DNA from: Pseudanabaena cinerea FACHB-1277
GTDB taxonomy: Bacteria > Cyanobacteriota > Cyanobacteriia > Pseudanabaenales > Pseudanabaenaceae
Direction of reading: 5' to 3'
Assembly: GCF_014696345.1 (NCBI RefSeq)
Contig: NZ_JACJPY010000007.1
Location: 48,423-112,422, forward strand
Length of the DNA: 64,000 nt
In this document: one piece after another, positions 9,820 through 18,924 of the stretch
Position numbering within the stretch: the first letter of the stretch is position 1
How the letters are laid out: each line of letters starts with the position of its first letter
Notes under the pieces: generated by a model
What the model saw: the letters and a program-made list of their open reading frames with translations, nothing else
What the model was told of the DNA's origin: nothing
The model's database searches: none
Program-made: the position numbers and the translations under genes

Positions 9820-11108
9820 TCGTTTGTACGCAGGTATCAGGTAAAGTCATGAAACAAATTGAGATTTGGCGATCGCAAGCTGCTGCATCCTTGGGCTTTC
9901 TAGTGCCGAAAATTAGGGGTGAGCTTAATCAGCAAGATGGACTAGTAGATGATCTTATCCGTGCATTGAATAATTTGCCCCTCCGCCCTGTCAATCGGCA
10001 ACCCTATGCAGGCATTTTTCCTGCCGCCGACTTACCCACATGGCGAAATCGCGCCGCCACCACACTGCAAGCATCTGTACCAAAAATTCCTGATGTGGAG
10101 GGAAATGTATTTGATGGGGCGATCGATGATTTGATTCGCGTGATCCGTAATTTGCCCGCCCGTCCCATAGGGCGATCGCCCTATGCTGGTCTATTTGCGG
10201 CTGCCGATTTACCCACATGGCGCAATCAGGCAGCGCAGTTTTTAGCCAGTGCGATCGCGAATATTCCCGACCCTAAGCATAATGATATTGATAATCGAGT
10301 GGATGACCTGATTCGGGCAATGAGTGGTTTACCCTTGCGTCCAGCGATCCGTAAACCCTATGAAGGTCTTTACAATGCCCCGAACCTGTCAGGCTTGAGA
10401 AACTTGGCAGCACAACGAATGCAGCAGTTGGTGTCGGCAATAAAGGATGATCCTAATCCTAAAGATGCCCTAGTCGATACTACGATTCGTATTCTCAACA
10501 ACCTGCCGCCCCGTACCCCCAATCAGCCCCCCTATGCAGGGCTTTATCCTGAGGCTGTCGCTAATACTGCTAGTGGCACTAATCATATCAATCAGGCGCA
10601 ATTAATGGCGATCGCCCCCTATGCTCGGCGCGATCGCCTCGAAAAGTTACTGCCCCATCTCAACACCACATTGGAGCGCTACAACATCACCACACCCCTT
10701 CGCAAAGCCCATTTCCTCGCTCAGGTTGGACATGAAAGCGATGGCTTTAATACCAATGAAGAATATGCATCGGGCGCAGACTATGAATGGCGGCGCGATC
10801 TTGGCAATACCCAAGCAGGTGACGGCGTAAGATTTAAAGGGCGCGGACTAATTCAAGTGACTGGACGCGCTAACTACGAAGAATGTGGTAGAGCCTTAGG
10901 AGTTGATCTGATTAGAAACCCTCAGCGCCTAGGTGATTATGATTTAGCTTGTTTGAGTGCAGGCTGGTTTTGGAGTACCCGCAATCTTAACCCCCATGCC
11001 GATCGCGATGATGTGGTTCGCATTACCCGCATTATCAATGGCGGAGAAAATGGACTAGCCGATCGCCGCAATTACCTTGCTAGGGCTAAGCGCGTCTTCG
11101 GGATTTAG
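9816..11108 (+). CDS. Glycoside hydrolase family 19-type chitinase/endolysin with four N-terminal ~59-aa repeats; alternative start at 9849
   Basis: C-terminus KAHFLAQVGHESDGFNTNEEY...FKGRGLIQVTGRANYEECGRALG...LSAGWFWSTRNLN; N-terminal repeats LPTWRN.A...DDLIR...LP.RP...PYAGL. Confidence 0.85.
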   Translation: MIVCTQVSGKVMKQIEIWRSQAAASLGFLVPKIRGELNQQDGLVDDLIRALNNLPLRPVNRQPYAGIFPAADLPTWRNRAATTLQASVPKIPDVEGNVFDGAIDDLIRVIRNLPARPIGRSPYAGLFAAADLPTWRNQAAQFLASAIANIPDPKHNDIDNRVDDLIRAMSGLPLRPAIRKPYEGLYNAPNLSGLRNLAAQRMQQLVSAIKDDPNPKDALVDTTIRILNNLPPRTPNQPPYAGLYPEAVANTASGTNHINQAQLMAIAPYARRDRLEKLLPHLNTTLERYNITTPLRKAHFLAQVGHESDGFNTNEEYASGADYEWRRDLGNTQAGDGVRFKGRGLIQVTGRANYEECGRALGVDLIRNPQRLGDYDLACLSAGWFWSTRNLNPHADRDDVVRITRIINGGENGLADRRNYLARAKRVFGI

Positions 11109-11173
11109 CATAATTTAGAAGTGAATTTATAATTAAAATACGCAAATCATACGGTTTTAGCGAGGGCGAATCA

Positions 11174-12067
11174 ATGACTCTACAGCCTTTAGCACCACTA
11201 GCATCCCTAGAATCTCAGGCGATCGCCCTAGAGGATCTGCCTGAGATCGACTATCCCGACAGTGACGGCAACCCCATGGCAGACAATACTGAGCAATATC
11301 GCTGGATCGTAATTATTAAAGAAAATCTAGAGATCATGTATGCCGATGATCCCCATGTATTTATTGCGGGGGACTTGCTTTGGTATCCTGTCCGGCGCAG
11401 CCAAAAACGGGTTGCCCCTGATGTGATGGTGGCGCTAGGTCGCCCTAAAGGTCGCAGAGGCTCTTATAAACAATGGTTGGAAGATAATATTGCGCCGCAG
11501 GTGGTTTTTGAAATTCTTTCACCTAGCAACAAGGATCGGCGCGGCATTGACTCCCTCGAAGACAAATTTAATTTCTATCAAACCTATGGTGTCCAGGAAT
11601 ATTACATTTACGATCCCGATGAATTAATGCTAGAAGGTTGGCAAAAAATTGGCGATCGCTTAGTGCAGATTCCTTCGATGATGAATTGGGTTAGCCCCTT
11701 ACTTGGCATCAGGTTTGATTGGGCGATCGCTCAGGAATTAATTATTTCCCGTCCTGATGGTCAAAGATTTTTGTCACCCGTGGAGCTAAGTCAAAGGTTG
11801 CAACAGTCAGAAATCCAAGTTTGGCAAGAGCAACAGCGCACCGCCCAAGAACGCCGCCGTGCCGAATCTCTGCAACAAAGGGCTGAACAGGAAACCTTAA
11901 GGGCTGAACAAGAAGCTTTACGGGCTGAGCAGGAAGCTTTACGGGCTGAACAAGAAGCTTTACGGGCTGAGCAGGAAGCTTTACGGGCTGAACAGGAAAA
12001 ACAACGCGCCGATCGCCTTGCCGAACGTTTACGTGCTATGGGCATTGATCCTAATGACCCAATTTGA
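11174..12067 (+). CDS. Uma2-family (PD-(D/E)XK-like) endonuclease with C-terminal AEQEALR repeats
   Basis: PDVMVALGRPKGRRGSYKQWLEDNIAPQVVFEILSPSNKDRR...KFNFYQTYGVQEYYIYDPD. Confidence 0.88.
   Translation: MTLQPLAPLASLESQAIALEDLPEIDYPDSDGNPMADNTEQYRWIVIIKENLEIMYADDPHVFIAGDLLWYPVRRSQKRVAPDVMVALGRPKGRRGSYKQWLEDNIAPQVVFEILSPSNKDRRGIDSLEDKFNFYQTYGVQEYYIYDPDELMLEGWQKIGDRLVQIPSMMNWVSPLLGIRFDWAIAQELIISRPDGQRFLSPVELSQRLQQSEIQVWQEQQRTAQERRRAESLQQRAEQETLRAEQEALRAEQEALRAEQEALRAEQEALRAEQEKQRADRLAERLRAMGIDPNDPI
11878..12000 (+). repeat. In-frame 21-bp tandem repeat encoding AEQEALR
   Basis: Five to six near-identical gctgaacaagaagctttacgg units inside the Uma2 gene. Confidence 0.9.
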
Positions 12068-12635
12068 CGGCAATCTCGGACTCTGTGGCGCTCATCGCTC
12101 GGGCAAGACGACTTTGGCAAAAGCGATCGCCTCCCGCACGGAGATGACCTTTGTGCAGACAACCACTAGCCAAGTTTTCGCAGACTTAGGGCTAGACCCT
12201 GCCGCACCGATGGACTTTGCCACCAGATTATTTGTGCAGAACCATGTCCTTGATACTGCCGAAAAAATTTGGCAAACTGCGATCGCTCCTTTCGTTAGCG
12301 ATCGTACCCCCATCGACATGATCGCCTATACCCTTGGCGACATTCAAGGCAAAACTGAGGTGAATTTTGCCTTGCTCAACCAATATATAAATCGCTGCTT
12401 TGCCATCACTAATCGATATTTTCAAAATTTAGCGATCATACAACCAGGAATTTCGCTCATATACGAAGAAGGCAAAGCCGCTTTAAACGCTTCCTACATT
12501 GAGCATATTAATGTTTTGGTAATCGGTCTATGTGCTGACCCTCGACTCCATGCCAATGTATTTTGTAATCCACGCGATGCGATCGCCCTTGACATAAGAA
12601 TTGACAGGATTTTAAAAGGATTTGCCCAGCTATAG
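12054..12635 (+). CDS. P-loop AAA-type ATPase/kinase-like protein
   Basis: Walker A GAHRSGKTTLAKAI near the N-terminus; ATG at 12054 overlaps the Uma2 stop by 14 nt. Confidence 0.7.
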   Translation: MTQFDGNLGLCGAHRSGKTTLAKAIASRTEMTFVQTTTSQVFADLGLDPAAPMDFATRLFVQNHVLDTAEKIWQTAIAPFVSDRTPIDMIAYTLGDIQGKTEVNFALLNQYINRCFAITNRYFQNLAIIQPGISLIYEEGKAALNASYIEHINVLVIGLCADPRLHANVFCNPRDAIALDIRIDRILKGFAQL

Positions 12636-12659
12636 CAAAGCAAGTTTTGGTAAGTACAT

Positions 12660-12714
12660 AAAACCCAAAAAGCGATGGGCGGCGCGAAGCGCCGCCCATC
12701 GCTTTTTGGGTTTT
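12660..12714. terminator. Perfect 26-bp hairpin with GAA loop
   Basis: aaaacccaaaaagcgatgggcggcgc-gaa-gcgccgcccatcgctttttgggtttt. Confidence 0.8.
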
Positions 12715-12765
12715 GCTAGGAATAGCGCGATAAAATAAGAGCAGTGGACTGATTAACAAATAACT

Positions 12766-13416
12766 ATGGCAGAAGCAATTACCATCGCTGACATTTATAA
12801 ACTATTTGAACAGACTAATGCCGCCCTCGATCAATCACGCATAGAATTTAACCGTAGCATTGCTGCATCCCGTGCCGAATTTGAGCAAAGTCTGGCAAAA
12901 TCTCGCACCGAAGCCGATCGCCGTGCTGCTGATGCCGATCGCCGTCTAGCCAAATTAGAAAAAACTGTTGAACGTACAAGTAAAGCTGTTGACAGCCTGA
13001 CAACAAGATGGGGAAGCTTTGTGGAAGAATTAGTCCGCCCTGCGGTGGTGCGAATGTTTCGCGATCGCGGCATTTTGATCACGCATACCATGGAAAGGGT
13101 GCGATCGCCGCTTGCGTCTGGTATGCCTATGGAAATTGACATTTTGGGCGTAAACGGGATGAAGGTGGTGGCGGTGGAGTGCAAATCGCGCCTGTCTAAA
13201 GATGATGTTGATGAAATGATTGGGCGACTGATCAATTTTAAAACCGCTTTTCCAGAGTATGCTCAATACAGTCTCTATGGGGCAGTGGCGGTAATTGAAA
13301 TTAATGAGGGGGTTGATGTTTATGCCTATCGCAAGGGCTTATTTGTAATTCGCACCAATGGCGCATCGGTGGAAATTGCCAATGACGATCAGTTTCTGCC
13401 AATGACTTGGGGTTAG
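12766..13416 (+). CDS. DUF3782-type PD-(D/E)XK nuclease-like protein with coiled-coil N-terminus
   Basis: PMEIDILGVNGMKVVAVECKSRLSKDDVDEMIGRL. Confidence 0.8.
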   Translation: MAEAITIADIYKLFEQTNAALDQSRIEFNRSIAASRAEFEQSLAKSRTEADRRAADADRRLAKLEKTVERTSKAVDSLTTRWGSFVEELVRPAVVRMFRDRGILITHTMERVRSPLASGMPMEIDILGVNGMKVVAVECKSRLSKDDVDEMIGRLINFKTAFPEYAQYSLYGAVAVIEINEGVDVYAYRKGLFVIRTNGASVEIANDDQFLPMTWG

Positions 13417-13486
13417 GAAGCATAAATGTGACTTGTTACATCGCAAATCACGTTGCAAATCACATCTATAGTTTTATAATCGCTCT

Positions 13487-15664
13487 ATGTCGCACACTAA
13501 CCACCCTTCTCTTCAGTTAGGAATCGAGCTGCTATTACAAGGTAATGAGCAGGAAGCACAAATGGCATGGCTAGATGCCCTTAGTTCGTTAGGCGAGGTT
13601 GAAGCATCTGAATTTTTATTGAAATTAGCAGAAAGTTTAGTAATAGAGGGGAATAAACAAAAAGATTTGGGCAACTGGTGGCTGGCTTGGGTGTTGTATC
13701 GCTATGCTTGCGAAAACTTACCAAGTCTAGAAAATTGGTTGCAAGCATTAAAAGCTTCTCTGCAAGCGGCGGTTAACTCTAGTGAGTCCGATTTAGAACC
13801 CGATTGGGAAGCTCTTGGTCAATGCCTAGAAATGCTCACAGCTCAAAAATTTACGATCGCCCCAGAGATAGTTCCTCTGTTATTCACGAGTTTAGAAATA
13901 TTACGATCGCAATATCCACAAAGTTTAGAAAACCTTGATGTCGATACTTATTACTATTTGGGTTTACTTTATCGCCGTGAGCATAAAATTTATGAAGCGA
14001 TCGCCGCATACCAAGAAGCGGTAAACTTAGCCCCTGAGAGGCTAGAAATATATGAAAATTTAATCGAAGGATTAATAATTCTGGCTAATTCAGGCTTGCA
14101 AATACATAGCGACTGGCGCAATGTTACGGAAATATATTTACAGGTTTGCCATGAATTAAATGCGTTAAATGCGAGCGATCCTCAATTAATTCAAACAGCA
14201 ATTCCCCAATCAATTCCCCAATCAATTCCTCAATGCCATTGGTCAGCCGCCTCTCTGCGCGTGAAGAGTTACCTAATGTCGGGAATGTACGACCAAGCCT
14301 TGACCTATTTTCTGGAACTGGAGTCGCAAATCTATGCCAATCCCGATTGGTTAAGTGCCGAAGATTGGCGATCGCTGTACCTTAATTTGCTGTTTTTAGT
14401 GCCTTTCCTCCGCGATGACCCCGTACTCAATGGTCAATTATTTGACTTTATTGGCGATCACTCGCGGCAATCTTGGTTACAGAACTTTTTTGACGATCAT
14501 CCTCAATTTCAATTTACGCCCAAAATCCTTACCAATACAGCTAGTCAATCCCCACCCCACAAATCGCTCCGCATTGGCATCATGTCTGGACTATTGCGCC
14601 GCCATTCTGTGGCTTGGTGTTCTAAGGATTGGCTATTCGAGCTAGCCAAAATTGCACCTGATACGCATTTCTATCTCACCGCCCAATTTCCTGCTGATGA
14701 GATCACCCAACAGTTTGAGCAGCTTGGCGATCGCCTGTACAAAATGCAAGCGACCAGTGAAGAAAGGCAAATTGCAGAAATAACCCAACAGCTCATCAAT
14801 GACGATCTTGATGTGTTGATTGACCTAGATGCTATGATGAACAACCTCCATGCGCCAATTATGGCGGCGAAACCCGCTAAGCATTGCATTTCTTGGGCTG
14901 GTTTTGCTTCACCATATTTGACTCAAAACAACTATTTTTTAGGCGATCGCCATCTGCTACCCCCTGAGGTCGAACCGCACTTTGTCGAACGGTTGTTGCG
15001 AATGCCTGACTCCTATGTTGCTATGCAGGAATTAGCAAGCGTTCCCATCGATCGCCAAGCCGTTAGACAATCTTTAGGCATTGCGCCAGAACAATTGGTA
15101 TATCTCACAATTTCCGCAGGACATAAGTTTAACCCTGCTACAGCCTCGGCGATCGCCCAAATTTTACAGCGCGTTCCCAACAGCGTGCTACTGCATAAGG
15201 GCAAAGGCGAGCTAGAGGTGATCAAAGGCATCTATGAGCAAGCCTGCGATCGCTACCATGTTGATTGTGGTCGCATCAAGTTTTTGCCACCCCGCACTAA
15301 AACCGAAGAAGAACATCGTTCCACCTATCAACTAGCCGATATCCTCCTTGACTCCTACCCCTACAATAGCTGCACCCATAGCCTAGAAGCATTTTGGCAA
15401 GGTTTACCCGTTGTCACCATTGTCGGAGCGCAAATGTTTTCCCGCTTTGGCTATTCTTTTTTCCAAACTTTAGGCATCCAAGAGGGCATCGCGTGGAACT
15501 GGGAGGAATATGTGCAGTGGGGTGAGCGCCTCGGCAAGGATCGCGATTTGCGTGAGTCCCTATCGATCGCGCTTTACCAAGCTAAACAGCCTGAAACCCT
15601 ATCCCCTCTCTGGAATCCCTCCAAATTTGCTCAGGACTTATACGATTTGTTGCTTCGTCTATAG
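13487..15664 (+). CDS. TPR protein with O-GlcNAc transferase/SPINDLY-like (GT41-like) C-terminal domain
   Basis: TPR region then IGIMSGLLRRHSVAW...DVLIDLDAMMNNLHAPIMAAKPAKHCISWAGFASPY...LLDSYPYNSCTHSLEAFWQGLPVVTIVG. Confidence 0.8.
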   Translation: MSHTNHPSLQLGIELLLQGNEQEAQMAWLDALSSLGEVEASEFLLKLAESLVIEGNKQKDLGNWWLAWVLYRYACENLPSLENWLQALKASLQAAVNSSESDLEPDWEALGQCLEMLTAQKFTIAPEIVPLLFTSLEILRSQYPQSLENLDVDTYYYLGLLYRREHKIYEAIAAYQEAVNLAPERLEIYENLIEGLIILANSGLQIHSDWRNVTEIYLQVCHELNALNASDPQLIQTAIPQSIPQSIPQCHWSAASLRVKSYLMSGMYDQALTYFLELESQIYANPDWLSAEDWRSLYLNLLFLVPFLRDDPVLNGQLFDFIGDHSRQSWLQNFFDDHPQFQFTPKILTNTASQSPPHKSLRIGIMSGLLRRHSVAWCSKDWLFELAKIAPDTHFYLTAQFPADEITQQFEQLGDRLYKMQATSEERQIAEITQQLINDDLDVLIDLDAMMNNLHAPIMAAKPAKHCISWAGFASPYLTQNNYFLGDRHLLPPEVEPHFVERLLRMPDSYVAMQELASVPIDRQAVRQSLGIAPEQLVYLTISAGHKFNPATASAIAQILQRVPNSVLLHKGKGELEVIKGIYEQACDRYHVDCGRIKFLPPRTKTEEEHRSTYQLADILLDSYPYNSCTHSLEAFWQGLPVVTIVGAQMFSRFGYSFFQTLGIQEGIAWNWEEYVQWGERLGKDRDLRESLSIALYQAKQPETLSPLWNPSKFAQDLYDLLLRL

Positions 15665-15826
15665 CATTAAAACCCCAGAATCAGACTACTAGCGCCGCTA
15701 CTCTAATTTTAGGGTGAGTCTGGTGTCAGCCATATTTTCGGATTTTGATGAGTTAAAGTATCCCCAAAGTGGGTAAATTATCATAAGGGGTCTACGGGTC
15801 AAACATTTAAGACAAGGTAAGGGAAA

Positions 15827-16411
15827 GTGAAGAATCAAAGTTTACGTTTTGCCATTAGTTTGTTAGTCGGTTTGTTGCTACGCGATCGCCGCAATCAACA
15901 AGGACAGCCAGATAGCCAAGGCTTTACCCTAGTTGAACTGTTAGTTGTGATTATTATTATCGGCATTCTCGCGGCGATCGCCTTACCCTCCTTTCTCAAT
16001 CAAGCCCAAAAAGCCAAATTTGCCGAAGCTAAGTCCTATGTCAGCGTCATGAATCGACTCCAACACGCTTACTACATGGAAAAAAACAAATTTGCCAATA
16101 GCCTCGGTTTATTGAGTTTAGGTGAAAATACTACTTCTAGTGCTTATAGCTATAAAATCGTTACTGGCAGTCTCACAGGCACAGCAACCCCTGTACAGAT
16201 TGATCGTATTGTCACCAGCGCCGCAGAGCCACGAGGCGCAGGCTTAAAAAGCTTTTTGGGGGTGGTGGGCGTAACTAGATTAAACTCTATGGTGCAACTA
16301 GAAACCCTATATTGCACTTCCAATGATGCTAATGGCTCAACCCCCCCTGGCAGAATTACTGCTGACGATCAAGATGTGCTTTGTCCTGTAAATTTTAGTG
16401 TTTTACCCTGA
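15827..16411 (+). CDS. pilA: Type IV pilin-like protein (PilA-type prepilin)
   Basis: Prepilin site and helix QGFTLVELLVVIIIIGILAAIALPSFLNQAQKAKFAEAKSYV. Confidence 0.88.
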   Translation: MKNQSLRFAISLLVGLLLRDRRNQQGQPDSQGFTLVELLVVIIIIGILAAIALPSFLNQAQKAKFAEAKSYVSVMNRLQHAYYMEKNKFANSLGLLSLGENTTSSAYSYKIVTGSLTGTATPVQIDRIVTSAAEPRGAGLKSFLGVVGVTRLNSMVQLETLYCTSNDANGSTPPGRITADDQDVLCPVNFSVLP

Positions 16412-16470
16412 TACAGTCTATTGAGGCTTTATAGTTACTAGTTTTATGGACAAGTATCCAATCAACTAGT

Positions 16471-16494
16471 CCAGTAAGGTTTTACCCTTACTGG
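16471..16494. terminator. 9-bp hairpin downstream of pilA
   Basis: ccagtaagg-ttttac-ccttactgg. Confidence 0.5.
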
Positions 16495-16553
16495 GCTAAC
16501 TACAAGCCTCTCTATTAGCTTTCCATCCAAGGCGGAATCACCAACTACTTTTC

Positions 16554-16651
16554 TTACAGTCTGTTGAGGCATTAAGGGGTACAATGGATAGAAACAGAAA
16601 AACAGGAAAAAAAGAGCTATGCCAGCATATTCTCTAGATTTGGGAAGGGAT
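16554..16651 (+). mobile_element. Remnant of IS630-type element 5' end (terminal region plus first transposase codons)
   Basis: ~98 bp nearly identical to 63864..63961 at the right edge (ttacagYctgttgaggcattaaggggtacaatgga...gagctatgccagcatattc). Confidence 0.8.
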
Positions 16652-16709
16652 GGAGCGCTCAGTGGAAAGATGTCCAAAGGGACAAAAAGCTTTTCGATTA
16701 GGGTGAATT

Positions 16710-16928
16710 ATGATTACATTTGAAAGTGAGCTTGATGCGGTTAGTCAGTTGTCAATCGATCAGCAGGAAATGTTAATTGATATTCTCAGAAAACGGAACG
16801 CTGAGGTGAGAAGGCGGCAGATTCTAGAGGAATGTCGTGAGGGTTTGGCTGAGTATCGTGCTGGTGTTTTAAAGGCTCAGACTGCGGAGGAAGCGATCGC
16901 CGATCTGCGTAGTTATGTAGAATCTTGA
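16710..16928 (+). CDS. Small antitoxin-like hypothetical protein (copy 1)
   Basis: 72 aa; near-identical paralog at 17814..18032. Confidence 0.65.
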   Translation: MITFESELDAVSQLSIDQQEMLIDILRKRNAEVRRRQILEECREGLAEYRAGVLKAQTAEEAIADLRSYVES

Positions 16929-16952
16929 TAGTGATTTAGTGAGGTTTTAAGA

Positions 16953-17184
16953 ATGAAATATCTAGCGCGAATTACCTTGGATTCTGATGTGATGGGTGGT
17001 AAGCCTTGCATTCGGGGAATGCGGGTGAATGTGGGTACATTGGTTGGGCTATTGGCGGTTGGACATTCGGTTGAAGAGATTTTAAAGGTTTATCCTTAAT
17101 TTAGAGAAAGAGGATATTATGGCAGCTTTGCCCTATGCGGCTTGGCGGTCTGAGGAGGTAGAGGCTGCTTTGGTGTCAGCATGA
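16953..17184 (+). pseudogene. DUF433 antitoxin-like gene, frameshifted
   Basis: MKYLARITLDSDVMGGKPCIRGMRVNVGTLVGLLAVGHSVEEILKVYP then TAA; 1-bp insertion near 17098 relative to the intact copy 18057..18287. Confidence 0.85.
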
Positions 17185-17260
17185 AAATATAGCCGATCGC
17201 CTATCTAAAAGATCTTGTAAAATGTCACTAGTAAAGTGATGCAGATCTACAAAACTTGTT

Positions 17261-17524
17261 TTGAATGGAAAAATGATGAATCGACAAAAACTTTTAGCTC
17301 GAATTTCCATAAATCCAAATATTTGTTTTGGTAAACCTTGCATTCGAGGTCATCGGATTTGGGTGTCTTTGATTCTTGATTTTTTGGCAAGTGGAATGAC
17401 GATCGCTGAATTAATTGAAGAGTATCCCCAATTACAGGTAGAAGATATTTATGCTTGTATTGCCTATGGTGCTGAAATGTCGCGGGATCGATATATTGAT
17501 ATTCCTTTGGAGCAAACTGCGTGA
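17261..17524 (+). CDS. DUF433 domain protein (antitoxin-like)
   Basis: LLARISINPNICFGKPCIRGHRIWVSLILDFLASGMTIAELIEEYPQLQVEDIYACIAYGAE. Confidence 0.85.
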   Translation: MNGKMMNRQKLLARISINPNICFGKPCIRGHRIWVSLILDFLASGMTIAELIEEYPQLQVEDIYACIAYGAEMSRDRYIDIPLEQTA

Positions 17525-17719
17525 AGCTGAAGTTAGATGAAAATTTGGGCGATCGCGGTATCATGCAATTACGACAAGCAGGGCATGATGTTGCGACTGT
17601 GGTGGCGCAAGGTTTGACATCTGATCGGTGGTTTGGATCGCGAGGATATAACTGGTAAGCTTTGGATAGTGCAACGCGGACGTATTCGCATTCACCAGCC
17701 TCTTTCTGATGATAATTAG
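17521..17719 (+). pseudogene. DUF5615 (PIN-like) toxin partner, internally deleted/frameshifted
   Basis: GTG start gives KLKLDENLGDRGIMQLRQAGHDVATVVAQGLTS; a shifted frame then gives GLDREDITGKLWIVQRGRIRIHQPLSDDN. Confidence 0.75.
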
Positions 17720-17813
17720 ACTTTTTAGCAAGAAAAAATTTCCCCTTTGCAATGCGATCGCCTATCTAAAAAATCTTGTAGAATATTACTAATCTGCTCG
17801 ATTAGGGTGAATT

Positions 17814-18032
17814 ATGATTACGTTTGAAAGTGCGCTTGATGCGGTTAGTCAGTTGTCAATCGATCAGCAGGAGATATTGATTGATATTCTCAGGAAACGG
17901 AATGCTGAGGTGAGAAGGCAGCAAATTCTAGAGAAATGTCGTGAGGGTTTGATTGAGTATCGCTCTGGTGTTTTAACGGCTCAGACTGGGGAGGAAGCGA
18001 TCGCCGATCTGCGTAGTTATGTACAATCTTGA
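17814..18032 (+). CDS. Small antitoxin-like hypothetical protein (copy 2)
   Basis: Paralog of 16710..16928. Confidence 0.65.
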   Translation: MITFESALDAVSQLSIDQQEILIDILRKRNAEVRRQQILEKCREGLIEYRSGVLTAQTGEEAIADLRSYVQS

Positions 18033-18056
18033 TAGTAATTTAGTGAGGTTTTAAGA

Positions 18057-18287
18057 ATGAAATACCTAGAGCGAATTACCTTGGATTCTCAAGTGATGGG
18101 CGGTAAGCCTTGTATTCGTGGAATGCGGGTTACTGTGGGTACGTTGGTTGGACTATTAGCGGTTGGACATTCGTTTGAAGAAATTTTAAATGCTTATCCT
18201 TATTTAGAGAAAGAGGATATTACGGCGGCGTTGTCCTATGCGGCTTGGCGGTCTGAGGAGGTTGAGGTTGCTTTGATGTCGGCATGA
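18057..18287 (+). CDS. DUF433 domain protein (antitoxin-like), intact
   Basis: LERITLDSQVMGGKPCIRGMRVTVGTLVGLLAVGHSFEEILNAYPYLEKEDITAALSYAAW. Confidence 0.88.
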   Translation: MKYLERITLDSQVMGGKPCIRGMRVTVGTLVGLLAVGHSFEEILNAYPYLEKEDITAALSYAAWRSEEVEVALMSA

Positions 18288-18346
18288 AGATTTTGAAGGT
18301 TGTAGGATATTATTGGATAATGTCACCTTATTAAAAAAATAAATTT

Positions 18347-18568
18347 ATGGATGGCGCTATTTTGATTCAACAAGCTTTGCAGCTTGATTTTACAGAAAGG
18401 ATTCATTTGATTGATGTTTTGTGGCACAGCCTTGATTCGTCAGATCGTGAAGAAATCGATTTGGCTTGGTTGCGTGAGTCTCAGAGCCGCCTAACTGCTT
18501 ATCAATCTGGTCAGATAGAGGCAATTGATGGACAAAGAGTTTTTGCTGAGATTGAGGCATTACTTTAA
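18347..18568 (+). CDS. Addiction module antitoxin-like protein
   Basis: 73 aa, immediately upstream of a ParE/RelE-like toxin gene. Confidence 0.75.
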   Translation: MDGAILIQQALQLDFTERIHLIDVLWHSLDSSDREEIDLAWLRESQSRLTAYQSGQIEAIDGQRVFAEIEALL

Positions 18569-18571
18569 ATT

Positions 18572-18868
18572 ATGGATGTCAAGTTTTTATCTCCAGCTAG
18601 AGACGAATTGAAACTAGCGATCGAGTTTTATGAGAAAAGTTCTGCGGGATTGGGTTCTCGTTTCTTGAATGAGGTGAAATCGTCTATTTCTCGAATTGTC
18701 AAAAATCCGCAAGCATGGAGTCTTTTGGATGACAAAATCCGTAGATGTAGATTACAGAGGTTCCCTTATGGAATTGTTTATGTAATCGAACAAGATGAGA
18801 TCGTCATTGTCTCAGTGATGCATTTACATCGCCATCCGCAGTCTTGGCAAAAGAACTTGAATAAGTAG
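18572..18868 (+). CDS. RelE/ParE-family toxin
   Basis: ARDELKLAIEFYEKSSAGLGSRFLNEVKSSISRIVKNPQAW...RCRLQRFPYGIVYVIEQDEIVIVSVMHLHRHPQSW. Confidence 0.88.
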   Translation: MDVKFLSPARDELKLAIEFYEKSSAGLGSRFLNEVKSSISRIVKNPQAWSLLDDKIRRCRLQRFPYGIVYVIEQDEIVIVSVMHLHRHPQSWQKNLNK

Positions 18869-18924
18869 CTCAAGTTTAGGTTGATGTATCTCATTTTTTC
18901 CTTTTTCCTTTCTACTTTTTCCTT

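Noticed and set aside
11791-12162. Minus-strand ORF with SCSARKA repeats
   Set aside because: Antisense of the AEQEALR tandem repeat in the Uma2 gene; open only because of the repeat composition.
16462-16677. 71-aa minus-strand ORF
   Set aside because: Spans the pilA terminator hairpin and IS remnant; no support as a gene.
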